From Herbaspirillum rhizosphaerae (GTDB lineage: Bacteria > Pseudomonadota > Gammaproteobacteria > Burkholderiales > Burkholderiaceae_D), in NCBI RefSeq assembly GCF_001189965.1, contig NZ_LFLU01000011.1, positions 62,001-126,000 of the forward strand: a DNA stretch of 64,000 nt, given 5' to 3'. The position numbers were made by a program, and so were the translations under genes. The notes under the pieces were generated by a model. The model did not search any database and was not told the origin of the DNA. It was given only the letters and a program-made list of their open reading frames with translations. Of this stretch, positions 1-9,963 are shown piece by piece (within the stretch, counting starts at the first letter, position 1; every line of letters begins with the position of its first letter).

Positions 1-86
1 ACGCGTTTCGCCTCCTCCGGAAAAGCGATCCGGAAAGAGAAAAACGTCTGTTCAGCCTAGCTGGAGAGGAAAAGTCGAACGAAAAA

Positions 87-2174
87 TCAGAGCGGCTGCA
101 CGATTTTATTTTGGAGGTCGGAAGTCGCCTCCAGGAATTTTTCCGGCGTCATGGGGCGTCCCATCAAATAACCTTGCAAGGCGTCGCAACCGACCGAGGT
201 CAGGAAATCCTGTTGTTTGGTCGTCTCCACGCCTTCGGCGACGATGCGCAGATTCAGCGTACGGCCCAGCGCCACGATGGCCGCGATGATCGCCGCGTCG
301 TCGTTGCCGTCGGCGAGATCGCGCACGAAGCCGCGATCGATCTTCAATTCATTGGCCGGCAAACGCTTGAGATACAACAGGCTCGAATAGCCGGTGCCGA
401 AATCGTCGATGGAAATATCCACGCCCAGATCGGAAATCTGCTGCAAGGTCTTGAGGCTGTTTTCGGCGTCGTGCATGGCGGTCGATTCGGTCACCTCAAG
501 CGTCAGGCAACGCGCCGGCAAGTTGTGACGCGTCAGCGTGTTCTTGACCAGATCGATCAGGTCCGCATGAGCGAATTGCAGTGCCGACAAATTGACCGCG
601 ATGGTCCAATCGGTGTGGCCGAGGTCGAACCATTCCCTCATTTGGCGGCAGGCTTCATTAAGCACCCATTCGCCGATCGGCACGATCAGGCCCGAACGCT
701 CCGCCAGGCCGATGAATTCGTCCGGGCCGACCAGTCCGTGCGTCGGATGCTGCCAGCGCAGCAGCGCTTCGGCGCCCAGCACCGGGCCGTCCGGCGAATT
801 GTATTTGGGCTGGTAATGCAAGATGAATTCTTTGCGCTCCAGCGCCAGGCGCAGGTCCTGCAGCCATTGCAACTGGTTGTGGGCGTTGACGTTCATCGAT
901 GCTTCGAAGAAGTGGTAACCGTTCCGGCCGGCGCGCTTGGTGTGATACATCGCGGCGTCGGCATTGATCACCAGATCGTGGCGATTGCTGCCGTCTTCCG
1001 GGTAGATGGCGATGCCGATGCTGGCCGACACGCGCAGCTCATGCTTCTGGACGTGGAAGGTTTCGTTGACGATGTTGACCAGCTTTTCTGCAATCGCCAT
1101 CGCATCGTTGGGTTCTTTCAGTTCCACCAGCATAACAAACTCGTCCCCGCCCAGACGGGCCACCGTGTCCTGCGCGCGCATGACGGAACAGATGCGCTGG
1201 GCGACTTCGACCAGCAGCAAATCGCCGATGTGATGCCCGAGCGAATCGTTGATCGCCTTGAAGCCGTCCAGGTCGCAAAACATCAGCGCAAAATGTCCCT
1301 GCTCGCGCGACGCCTTGTGGATGGCCTGATTCAGGCGATCTTCCAGCAAGGTGCGATTGGGCAGCTTGGTCAGATTGTCGTGCAGCACCAGATGCGTCAG
1401 TTCTTCATTGGCTTCGGCCAGCGAGCGCGCCAGTTTGGCGGTACGCGATTCAAGGCGCGCATCGAGCAGCGATGTCAGCAAGGCAATCGTGAGCACGGCC
1501 AGCGTCACGACAATGATGAGGATGGACAGCCAGCCCGGGCTCACGCCGTCCCTGACTGCCAGACAGATGCTGCCGTCCGGGAAATTGGCCGCGGCCATGC
1601 CGCTGTAGTGCATGCCGACGATGGCGATGCCCATGACGACAGCTGCGCCGGCGCGCGCGAATTTGACGTGGGGCGTATTCTTGCGCAGCCGGAAGGCGAT
1701 CCACAGCGCCGCACCAGACGCCGCAACGGCGATGAATATCGATGCCGCAAACCACCAGGGGTCATAGCGAATGCCGGGATTCATCAACATCGCCGCCATG
1801 CCGGTGTAATGCATGGCCGCGATGCCCAGGCCCATCGCCAGCGCGCTGTTGAACAGACGGCGCAGCGGCAGCTCGGGCCGGCTCACGATCCAGAGCGCAA
1901 AACCGGAGACCGCGACGGCGATCAATAAAGAGAGGAAGGTGATCCAAGGGTCGTACCCGAGATCGATAGGCAGGCGGAACGCCAGCATGCCGACGAAGTG
2001 CATCGACCAGATGCCGATGCCCATCGCCACCGCACCGCCGATCAGCCAGGAGCGACCGGCATAGTCGCGCGTCGAGTTGATCCGCTCGGTCATGTCCAGG
2101 GCTGTATAAGAAGCCAGAACTGCGACCAGAAGGGACAATGCAACGAGCAAACTATCGTAAGAAGCGGATAACAT
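87..2174 (-). CDS. MHYT-GGDEF-EAL cyclic-di-GMP signalling protein
   Basis: A 695-residue inner-membrane protein that probably makes and/or degrades cyclic di-GMP. The first 235 residues are hydrophobic and hold three MHYT-type motifs (MHFVGM near 58, MHYTGM near 121, MHYSGM near 188), a membrane sensor unit thought to bind a metal or diatomic gas. A GGDEF domain follows with an intact GGDEF at 342-346 and an RAQD inhibitory I-site five residues upstream. The C-terminal EAL domain has EAL at 469-471 and the DDFGTGYSS region. Both catalytic signatures are intact, so the sequence does not show which activity dominates. It is divergent from the phospholipase gene at 2405. The 86 bases before it at the window edge show nothing I can name. 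Confidence 0.95.
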   Translation of the reverse strand: MLSASYDSLLVALSLLVAVLASYTALDMTERINSTRDYAGRSWLIGGAVAMGIGIWSMHFVGMLAFRLPIDLGYDPWITFLSLLIAVAVSGFALWIVSRPELPLRRLFNSALAMGLGIAAMHYTGMAAMLMNPGIRYDPWWFAASIFIAVAASGAALWIAFRLRKNTPHVKFARAGAAVVMGIAIVGMHYSGMAAANFPDGSICLAVRDGVSPGWLSILIIVVTLAVLTIALLTSLLDARLESRTAKLARSLAEANEELTHLVLHDNLTKLPNRTLLEDRLNQAIHKASREQGHFALMFCDLDGFKAINDSLGHHIGDLLLVEVAQRICSVMRAQDTVARLGGDEFVMLVELKEPNDAMAIAEKLVNIVNETFHVQKHELRVSASIGIAIYPEDGSNRHDLVINADAAMYHTKRAGRNGYHFFEASMNVNAHNQLQWLQDLRLALERKEFILHYQPKYNSPDGPVLGAEALLRWQHPTHGLVGPDEFIGLAERSGLIVPIGEWVLNEACRQMREWFDLGHTDWTIAVNLSALQFAHADLIDLVKNTLTRHNLPARCLTLEVTESTAMHDAENSLKTLQQISDLGVDISIDDFGTGYSSLLYLKRLPANELKIDRGFVRDLADGNDDAAIIAAIVALGRTLNLRIVAEGVETTKQQDFLTSVGCDALQGYLMGRPMTPEKFLEATSDLQNKIVQPL

Positions 2175-2404
2175 GATGTGATGAAGTACTAACTAAAAAA
2201 CAACTTTTTGCGTGACTATTTGTATAGCTTATCCACATTATCCCGCAGAACGACCGTTCTAATTTGAAGAACACCGCAAAACGGCGACCTTTACATACTT
2301 CGACGTATGAATCGTCGGATTCGAGCAACTTTCCTTGACGAAATTACTCCATATGGCGGATGTTCGCTCATCAATCCATATTAAATCGACAAAAAAGACA
2401 AACA

Positions 2405-3724
2405 ATGATCAAGACACCCTCCGCCTCAGCTTTGCCGTTATGGAAAGACATTTTGCCAAGCAAATTGCGCACATTACAACGCGCCCTGTTCGCCGCAGGC
2501 GCGTTGACGCTCACCCACGGCGCCGTTGCGGGCATCTCCGTATTACAACCGCCTAAAGTCATCGACGGCAACAAGCCGTTTGTCCTGACGCTCATGGTCA
2601 GTGAAGATGAACACGCATCGCAGGCCTATGCGCTGCCCGACGATCTGGTGATTGCCGCCTCGGCCGACATGACGCCGCCGGTACAGGTTCATCTCAGGCG
2701 CGATGGCGCGGGGCCGGGACAATTCACCCTGCAACGCGGCGAGTTCCGCAAAGTCACCTACAGCGCGGAACTGCCCAGATACTTGCGCGGCGTGATACGC
2801 ATTGAAACTGTCGGCGTCGACGCTTCGCCGGTGCTGGTCGCAGTTGTCCGCGCCAAACCCGGACAAGAACAGGTTGCCGATGCCAGTGTCGCGGCGGCAG
2901 CCACCAGCGTCGAAGGCGGCGCGGCCACGCCGTCGGCTTCCGCCATCACGCCAGGTGCCAGCAGCAGCCCGATCGGCATCGCGCCGGCAGCCGCAGACCT
3001 GATCAACACGCCGCGCCTGTCGTTCAACGAACCGATGTATTTTGCGGCGGGCAACAGCGGCGGCAACCGCAACGCCAAGTTCCAGCTGAGTTTCAAATTC
3101 CGCATCTTCCAGCCTGACGACATGCGCTCGCGCGGGCTGATCGACAATCTGTATTTCGGCTACACCCAGTTCTCGCTGTGGGATCTGCAAAGCCCGTCGT
3201 CGCCCTTCCGCGACACCAACTACCGGCCCAGCCTGTACTACTACCTGCCGGACGTCGGCATCCACAACAGCGTGCTGAGCCGCGTCTCCATTGCGAGCGG
3301 TCTGGAACATGAATCGAACGGCCGCGATGGTCCGCAATCGCGCGGCTTGAATATTTTCTTCGTACAGCCGACGCTGACCTTCGGCAATCTCAACGACTAC
3401 CAATTCCGCATCTCGCCGAAGATCTATACCTACCTCGGCCCGCTGTCGGATAACCCCGACATCGGCCAGTATCGTGGCCATACCGATCTGAAACTGGCAT
3501 TCGGCAAACCGGATGGCGTGGAGTTCTCGACGACGCTGCGCAAGGGCACGCGCAGCAATACCGGCAGCGCGGATTCGATGCTGTCGTATCCGCTGGCCAG
3601 GCTGATTCCCGGCACGGCGGGTTATCTGATGGCGAGTTATTTTTACGGCTATGGCGAGAGTCTGCTGACTTATAACCAGAAGTCGACGCCGCAGTTCAGG
3701 ATCGGTTACAGCCTGTCTCGTTAA
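2405..3724 (+). CDS. pldA: Outer-membrane phospholipase A (PldA family)
   Basis: A 439-residue precursor of an OMPLA-type phospholipase A1/A2, a beta-barrel that hydrolyses outer-membrane phospholipids. The catalytic set is visible as H302, S304 and N316; the spacing (2 and 12 residues) matches His142/Ser144/Asn156 of the E. coli enzyme. The motif reads LEHESNG with SRGLN after it. A signal-like hydrophobic stretch lies near residues 25-40, then an extra beta-rich N-terminal region of about 150 residues with an Ala/Ser-rich linker, then the barrel. E. coli PldA is about 290 residues, so this is a long form. An upstream in-frame ATG at 2360 is possible; 2405 gives a more normal signal peptide. 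Neither has a strong Shine-Dalgarno sequence. Confidence 0.88.
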   Translation: MIKTPSASALPLWKDILPSKLRTLQRALFAAGALTLTHGAVAGISVLQPPKVIDGNKPFVLTLMVSEDEHASQAYALPDDLVIAASADMTPPVQVHLRRDGAGPGQFTLQRGEFRKVTYSAELPRYLRGVIRIETVGVDASPVLVAVVRAKPGQEQVADASVAAAATSVEGGAATPSASAITPGASSSPIGIAPAAADLINTPRLSFNEPMYFAAGNSGGNRNAKFQLSFKFRIFQPDDMRSRGLIDNLYFGYTQFSLWDLQSPSSPFRDTNYRPSLYYYLPDVGIHNSVLSRVSIASGLEHESNGRDGPQSRGLNIFFVQPTLTFGNLNDYQFRISPKIYTYLGPLSDNPDIGQYRGHTDLKLAFGKPDGVEFSTTLRKGTRSNTGSADSMLSYPLARLIPGTAGYLMASYFYGYGESLLTYNQKSTPQFRIGYSLSR

Positions 3725-3729
3725 ACGCG

Positions 3730-3753
3730 TGCAGAGGCTCATCGGCCTCTGCA
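3730..3753. terminator. Hairpin between convergent pldA and gorA
   Basis: A 9-bp perfect stem (TGCAGAGGC with GCCTCTGCA) and a 6-base loop fill the 44-base gap between the convergent pldA and gorA genes. There is no U-run on either side, so termination is plausible only from position. Confidence 0.4.
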
Positions 3754-3768
3754 GCGCTCCCCGGATGC

Positions 3769-5121
3769 TTACGCCGCCGGCGTACGCATCGTGACGAACT
3801 CTTCCGCCGAGGTCGGGTGAATCCCGATGGTTGCATCGAACTGCGCCTTGGTGGCGCCGCATTGCAAGGCCACCGCAAAGCCCTGCACGATCTCGCCGGC
3901 ATCCGCGCCGACCATGTGTACGCCAAGCACGCGGTCGCTTTTCGCATCCACCACCAGCTTCATGAAAGTGCGTTCACTGTTGCCGCTGAGCGTGTGCTTG
4001 AGCGCCTTGAATTCCGATTTGAAGATACGCAGCTCGCCGGCCTGCTTGCGCGCATCTTCTTCGCTCAGGCCGACCGTGCCGACGTTCGGATGGCTGAACA
4101 CCGCCGTCGGAATATTCGCGTAAGACATTTCCCTGCCGCCCTTGTTGAACAGGCGCGCGGCCATCACCATCCCCTCCGCCAAGGCAACCGGCGTCAAGGC
4201 AACGCGGTCGATCACGTCGCCGATGGCATGGATGGACGGCACGCTGGAAACGAAGTTGTCGTCGACCTTGACCGCGCCTTTATCGGTCAGCACGACGCCC
4301 GCTTTCTCCAGGCCGATGCCGGCCGTGTTGGCATGACGGCCGGTGGCGAACAGCACGCAATCGGCGTCGATAGTGGCGCCGTCGCTCAGCGTGACCTGCC
4401 TGGCGTCGCCCACTGCCTTGAGCGCCTCGATATTGTTTTCAAACAGAATCTTCATGCCCTTCTTGCGCATCTCTTCGGCCAGGAAAACGCCCAGCTCGCT
4501 GTCCATGCCGCGCAGCAGATGCTTGCCGCGATACACCAGCGTGACGTCGCTGCCCAGTCCGTTGAGGATCGAGGCCAGCTCGACGGCGATATAGCCGCCG
4601 CCCAGCACCACCGCGCGCTTCGGCAACGCGCCCAGGTGGAAGAAGTCGTCGGAGACGATGCCGAGTTCCTTGCCCGGGATGTCCGGCACGGTCGGATGGC
4701 CGCCGGTGGCGACCAGAATATGCGCAGCGGTGTAGCGCTTGCCGTTGACGACGACGGTGTGGGCGTCTTCAACGGTGGCGTAGCCTTCGACGATGTCGAC
4801 TTTGGCGCCGTCGAGTATCTTGCGATAGATGCCGTTGAGGCGGGCGATTTCCTTGTCTTTGCTGGCGATCAGCGCCTGCCAGTCGAAGCGGCTCTCGCCC
4901 ACGGTCCAGCCGAAGCCGGCGGCATCGGCAAAGTCTTCATGAAAATGCGCGCTGTAAGACATCAGTTTTTTCGGAATGCAGCCGACGTTGACGCAGGTGC
5001 CGCCAAGATCCTTGCTCTCGGCAATCGCCACGCGCGCGCCGTATTGCGACGCAAACCGGCTGGCGCGCACGCCGCCGGAACCGCCGCCTATCGTGAACAG
5101 ATCGTAATCGTATTGGCTCAT
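3769..5121 (-). CDS. gorA: Glutathione-disulfide reductase
   Basis: A 450-residue FAD- and NADPH-dependent class I disulfide oxidoreductase that regenerates reduced glutathione in the cytoplasm. The N-terminal FAD site reads IGGGSGGVRA. The redox-active pair is C43 and C48 in GGTCVNVGCIPKK. An NAD(P)-binding GGGYIAVE lies near residue 175, and the C-terminal dimer motif GIHPTSAEE supplies the catalytic His-Glu pair. Length and motifs match glutathione reductase rather than lipoamide dehydrogenase, which is present separately at 60663. It starts 18 bases after the iron permease gene on the same strand, so the two may be cotranscribed; I see no functional link other than oxidative stress. Confidence 0.93.
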   Translation of the reverse strand: MSQYDYDLFTIGGGSGGVRASRFASQYGARVAIAESKDLGGTCVNVGCIPKKLMSYSAHFHEDFADAAGFGWTVGESRFDWQALIASKDKEIARLNGIYRKILDGAKVDIVEGYATVEDAHTVVVNGKRYTAAHILVATGGHPTVPDIPGKELGIVSDDFFHLGALPKRAVVLGGGYIAVELASILNGLGSDVTLVYRGKHLLRGMDSELGVFLAEEMRKKGMKILFENNIEALKAVGDARQVTLSDGATIDADCVLFATGRHANTAGIGLEKAGVVLTDKGAVKVDDNFVSSVPSIHAIGDVIDRVALTPVALAEGMVMAARLFNKGGREMSYANIPTAVFSHPNVGTVGLSEEDARKQAGELRIFKSEFKALKHTLSGNSERTFMKLVVDAKSDRVLGVHMVGADAGEIVQGFAVALQCGATKAQFDATIGIHPTSAEEFVTMRTPAA

Positions 5122-5139
5122 GTTTTCCTCTATCTTCTG

Positions 5140-6744
5140 CTATCTTCTATTTAATGCCCGCGTGACCAGCAACACCGGGATCAAGCCAACCGCGACAATA
5201 CTCAATGCCGGCAGCGCAGCCTCTCCGAGACGCTCGTCGCGCGCCAGGTTATGCGCAATGACCGCCAGCGTGTCGGTGTTGAAAGGACGCAGCAACAGCG
5301 TCGCCGGCAACTCCTTCACCACATCGACAAACACCATCAGCGCGGCCGTCGCCAGCGAACGCCACAGCAAAGGCATGTGGAGCTTTTGCACGATGCGGCT
5401 GCGCGATGTTCCCATGGTGCGCGCCGCTTCGTCGAAACTCGTCGGGATGCGGGTATAGCCGGCTTCCACCGACTGCACCGCAACGGCCGTAAAGCGTACC
5501 AGATACGCGTAGATCACGCCGAGCGAGGTCGCCGTCAGCCAGACGCCCGCCATGCTGCCGGGAAACACCGCCTGCAGCCAGGCGATAGGCAGCAGAATGC
5601 CGATGGCGATGACCGAGCCGGGAATCGCATAGCCCATGCCGGCGATACGCGCGACCACGCGCAAGAACGCGTATTGGAAGCGCGGTAAATCGCTGGCACG
5701 CTGGGCGAAACACAAGGCCAGCGCCAGCGCGACCGCAATCGCCGCCGCCATGCCGCCGAAGCGGAAACTGTTCCAGGTCCAGCCCGCGTAACGCGCCAGA
5801 TCGGTCGCCAGCGACATCTCGCTCTCGCGCCACATCAATTGCAGCAGGATCTGCACCGGCAAGACGAAACCCAGAGCTATCGGCGTCGCGCACACCATCC
5901 ACGCCGCCATCGCTTTGACGCCGTGCAATTGCGGCAGGCGCGACTCTGCGTCATCGTCGCGATTGCCGCGCACTGAAGAAAACCGCATGCGCTGCTGCTC
6001 GCGACGCTCCAGCCACAGCAGCACGGCGACGAACAGCAACAGCAAGGACGCGTACTGCGCCGCGGCGATACGATCGTCCATCACCATCCACGCCTTATAG
6101 ATACCGGTGGTGAACGTCGTCAACCCGAAGTAGGCGCTGACGCCGTAATCCGCCAGGGTTTCCATCAGGGCCAGTGCAGCGCCCGCCATCAGCGCCGGCC
6201 GCGCCAGCGGCAACGCGACTCTATAGATGCGTTCATGCAGCGGCGTACCGAGCAGGCGCGCGGCTTCCATCAGATGCACGCCGCGCTCGCTCAAGGCATT
6301 GCGCGCCAGCAGATACGCGTAGGGATACAAGGTAAAGACGAACAGGAAGATCGCCCCCGACAAACTGCGCACGTCGATGCGGAAGCCCGGAAAGATATCG
6401 CGCAAGCTGCTTTGCACCATGCCGGCGTATTGCAGGAAATCGGTATAGGCATAAGCGGAGACGTAGGCCGGCATCGCCATCGGCAAGAGCAAAGCCCACG
6501 ACAGGAATCGCTTGCCGCGAAACTCGAACAGACTGATCGCCACCGCCGTCGCGGCGCCGACCACGATCACGCCGGCCGTCACGAACAATGCCAGCCAGCC
6601 CGACGTCGCCAGATAACCCGGCAACACGGTCTGCGCCTGCTGCCGGATGGCGTCGATGCCGGCCGCATCCAGATGCAGCCAGGCGCCGGCGATGCCGAGG
6701 ATGGGCAAGGAAATGAGGAAGGCAATCAGGCCGATGAAATACAT
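5140..6744 (-). CDS. fbpB: Ferric iron ABC transporter permease (FbpB/SfuB type)
   Basis: A 534-residue inner-membrane permease of the binding-protein-dependent family, a fusion of two permease units with about twelve membrane segments. EAA-type cytoplasmic loops are visible: LMEAARLLGTP in the first half and FDEAARTMGTSRS in the second. The double-length arrangement is typical of FbpB, SfuB and HitB, which bring Fe3+ from the periplasm into the cytoplasm. The matching ATPase (7035, opposite strand) and binding protein (8221) are close by but not in the same operon. Substrate is inferred from the neighbouring binding protein and its Fur-like box. Confidence 0.87.
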   Translation of the reverse strand: MYFIGLIAFLISLPILGIAGAWLHLDAAGIDAIRQQAQTVLPGYLATSGWLALFVTAGVIVVGAATAVAISLFEFRGKRFLSWALLLPMAMPAYVSAYAYTDFLQYAGMVQSSLRDIFPGFRIDVRSLSGAIFLFVFTLYPYAYLLARNALSERGVHLMEAARLLGTPLHERIYRVALPLARPALMAGAALALMETLADYGVSAYFGLTTFTTGIYKAWMVMDDRIAAAQYASLLLLFVAVLLWLERREQQRMRFSSVRGNRDDDAESRLPQLHGVKAMAAWMVCATPIALGFVLPVQILLQLMWRESEMSLATDLARYAGWTWNSFRFGGMAAAIAVALALALCFAQRASDLPRFQYAFLRVVARIAGMGYAIPGSVIAIGILLPIAWLQAVFPGSMAGVWLTATSLGVIYAYLVRFTAVAVQSVEAGYTRIPTSFDEAARTMGTSRSRIVQKLHMPLLWRSLATAALMVFVDVVKELPATLLLRPFNTDTLAVIAHNLARDERLGEAALPALSIVAVGLIPVLLVTRALNRR

Positions 6745-6820
6745 GGATGCGTCGATGGAAAGATAAGTAAATAGAAATAAATTCTGCAGCTGCTCAGTCG
6801 CGTCTGGTCCTGCTTTTTAC

Positions 6821-6901
6821 CGTCATCCCAGCGAACGCTGGGATCCAGTGTCCTAACGACTGTCGACACGACACTGGACCCTGACTTTCGTCAGGACGAC
6901 G
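6821..6901. repeat. Dispersed two-hairpin repeat, copy A
   Basis: About 80 bases bounded by CGTC and GACG. The left end is the hairpin CCCAGCGAACGCTGGG (6827-6842), the right end CCTGACTTTCGTCAGG (6880-6895). A second inner inverted pair, CCAGTGTC (6845-6852) and GACACTGG (6870-6877), would zip the middle. Related copies lie at 23486-23583 (inverted) and 62493-62590, all intergenic. No coding capacity. Confidence 0.8.
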
Positions 6902-7034
6902 GCGGAACAAACTTTGCATGTTCAACTGAAGCGCATCGGAGCAAAAGATTGGAGGATGTTCGCAAGCGCGAGTGACGATACGCTACACTTGCAAACGTTC
7001 CACGACCCGTGAATTGTAACGACAAAGGCCCCCG

Positions 7035-8123
<1,089 letters not shown>

Positions 8124-8138
8124 TTAATTTTTCTCGTA

Positions 8139-8175
8139 AAAAAGCACCGGAGGTCTTAAGCTTCCGGTGCTTTTT
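8139..8175. terminator. Bidirectional terminator between fbpC and fbpA
   Basis: A 13-bp perfect stem (AAAAAGCACCGGA with TCCGGTGCTTTTT), 11-base loop, A-tract on one side and T-tract on the other. It lies between the convergent fbpC and fbpA genes and can serve both. Confidence 0.9.
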
Positions 8176-8220
8176 CATTTCAGCGCAGCGCAACCAGCCC
8201 CGCCTTGCTCTTCATTGCGA

Positions 8221-9255
8221 TTACTTGTAACCGACGCGATCCAGAATCTGCAATACCTTTTGCTGATTGCGTCCGGTCGCAGCGACGTCGATCACTTCCG
8301 CCTTGAACGGTCCCAGCGTATCGAGCGCGGCATTGCCGGTCTTCACGCTCTTGACTGCCGGCCATTCATTATTGCCTTCGGCGAAATAGCGCTGCGCATC
8401 GTCGCTCGCCAGATATTCCAGGAATTTCACGGCCTCAGCCTTGTGCGGAGCGTTCTTCGCCACGCCTGCGCCGGCGATATTGACGTGCGCGCCAAAGCTC
8501 TTCTGATTCGGCCAGACCACGCCGAATTTGCTGACGACGGCAATGTCTTCCGGCTTGGTGGACTTCATCAGGCGCGCGACATAGTAGGAGTTGGAAATCG
8601 CCACGCCGCATTCGCCGGAAGCGACCGCCTTGATCTGGTCGGTATCGCCGCCCACTGGCGTGCGCGCCATGTTGGCGACCATGCCTTTGAGGATGGCTTC
8701 GGTTTTGGCTTCGCCGACGTGTTCATACAACGCGCCGAACAAGGACACGTTGTAAGGATGCGAACCGGAACGGGTGCACAGTTTGCCCTTGTTCTTCGGA
8801 TCGGCCAGGGACTCGTAGGTGTCGACGTCTTCCGGCTTCACGTTTTGCTTGTTGTAGACGATCACGCGGGCGCGTGTCGAGAAACCGAACCATTGCGAAC
8901 CCTGGCCGTCATCCTTGCCGCGCAGGTTGGCGGGGATGCGCGACTCCAGCACGCTGGATTTCACCGGCTGAAACAGGCCGTCGTTCTCGCCGCGCCACAG
9001 GCGGGCAGCGTCGACCAACAGGATCACGTCGGCCGGGCTGGCCGTACCTTCGCTTTTGAGACGCGCCAGAATACCGGCGTCATCGGCGTCGACACGGTTG
9101 ATCTTGATGCCGGTCGCCTTGGTGAAATTGCCGTACAAGGCTTCGTCAGTCTGATAGTGGCGCGCGGAGTAAAGGTTGATGACCTTTTCCTGGGCGAACG
9201 CGCCGACCGAGCTTGTCGCCAACACCATTCCTGCAACAAAAGTACGTAAAAACAT
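8221..9255 (-). CDS. fbpA: Ferric iron ABC transporter substrate-binding protein (FbpA/FutA type)
   Basis: A 344-residue periplasmic binding protein with a signal peptide cleaved near residue 21 (ending GAFAQE). The N-terminal NLYSARHYQTDEALY and the later NSYYVARL carry the tyrosines that bind Fe3+ in FbpA/FutA proteins. It delivers iron to the permease at 5140 and the ATPase at 7035. A Fur-like box lies 116 bases upstream of the start, in agreement with iron repression. It stands alone in its transcription unit, an unusual arrangement because these genes are normally in the order fbpABC. Confidence 0.9.
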   Translation of the reverse strand: MFLRTFVAGMVLATSSVGAFAQEKVINLYSARHYQTDEALYGNFTKATGIKINRVDADDAGILARLKSEGTASPADVILLVDAARLWRGENDGLFQPVKSSVLESRIPANLRGKDDGQGSQWFGFSTRARVIVYNKQNVKPEDVDTYESLADPKNKGKLCTRSGSHPYNVSLFGALYEHVGEAKTEAILKGMVANMARTPVGGDTDQIKAVASGECGVAISNSYYVARLMKSTKPEDIAVVSKFGVVWPNQKSFGAHVNIAGAGVAKNAPHKAEAVKFLEYLASDDAQRYFAEGNNEWPAVKSVKTGNAALDTLGPFKAEVIDVAATGRNQQKVLQILDRVGYK

Positions 9256-9370
9256 GAACTTATCCCTTTCTGCTGGTTGATCAGTCTATCTATCAGCCGA
9301 CGGCGTTTTCCGGAAAACTTATCGAAAAACACATGCCGAGCGACCGCAAAGAAAGACGGAATATAGCACA

Positions 9371-9389
9371 AATGAGAATAATTCCCGTT
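9371..9389. promoter_or_regulatory. Fur-like box upstream of fbpA
   Basis: AATGAGAAT-A-ATTCCCGTT is a 9-1-9 dyad with 7 of 9 arm positions symmetric and resembles the Fur consensus GATAATGATAATCATTATC. It lies in the 299-base gap upstream of the ferric-iron binding protein gene. Direct Fur binding is inferred, not shown. Confidence 0.65.
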
Positions 9390-9554
9390 TTAAATTCAGC
9401 TTATTGTCAGGATTTGAAAAATGAAAATTTATCACCAGCAATATCCAGCCGACACCCCTGCTCGCATTTTAAACATGCCGGGAGATCGACGGATGAGACG
9501 CGTACGCCGGGTCAAAAACATAAAATATGCATCAGCGAGAGCGAACAGCGTTTA

Positions 9555-9785
9555 TCAGGCACGCGCCTTCGACAGCACGACCAGCCAGCGGCGGAACAAC
9601 AAGACTTCCAAATGGCCAGGTTCGATGCCGGCGCTGCATTCGATCACGGGATTGACGCGATAACGGCGCACGTAGGAATCGCGGCAGACGAACATTTCAC
9701 GACGACCGAAGCGCAGGCTGAAAGATGAAGGGGAAGAAGATTCCAGACCAAAGCGAGCGCCTGAAGTGAGATCCAAGTGAGTCAT
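9555..9785 (-). CDS. Small hypothetical protein, putative SOS-regulated gene
   Basis: A 76-residue protein I do not recognise. It is basic, has no signal peptide, and ends with a hydrophobic stretch (HLEVLLFRRWLVVLS). An AGGA Shine-Dalgarno lies about 9 bases before the ATG at 9785. A strong LexA-like operator lies about 50 bases upstream of the start, which suggests DNA-damage induction and supports the gene being real. Small LexA-controlled proteins are often division inhibitors or toxins, but nothing here proves either. An overlapping opposite-strand frame (9421-9663) has less support. Confidence 0.6.
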   Translation of the reverse strand: MTHLDLTSGARFGLESSSPSSFSLRFGRREMFVCRDSYVRRYRVNPVIECSAGIEPGHLEVLLFRRWLVVLSKARA

Positions 9786-9832
9786 GGCAGTGGTTCCTAT
9801 CTCTGTTGAAGAGATTCCACTGTATCACAAAC

Positions 9833-9850
9833 ACTGTATAAATAAACAGT
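9833..9850. promoter_or_regulatory. LexA-like SOS box
   Basis: ACTGTATAAATAAACAGT contains the LexA signature CTGT-N8-ACAG with an A/T-only spacer (ATAAATAA), close to the enterobacterial consensus TACTGTATATATATACAGTA. It sits in the promoter region of the 76-residue gene ending its start at 9785. Confidence 0.7.
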
Positions 9851-9963
9851 AGTTTTTGATCTCGTTGTTTTTTGAGCGATTTTGGGATTTTTTCGATTTT
9901 CGCCCGAATTTGCCTGATTCTACCCCGTTTCAGGGGAGATCAGTCAAATCCGGTCCGACATCG

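Noticed and set aside
111-1928. Long plus-strand open frame (605 codons) opposite the GGDEF-EAL gene
   Set aside because: It is the antisense shadow of a well-supported gene; its product is rich in His, Gln and Arg, typical of reverse-complement GC-rich coding DNA.
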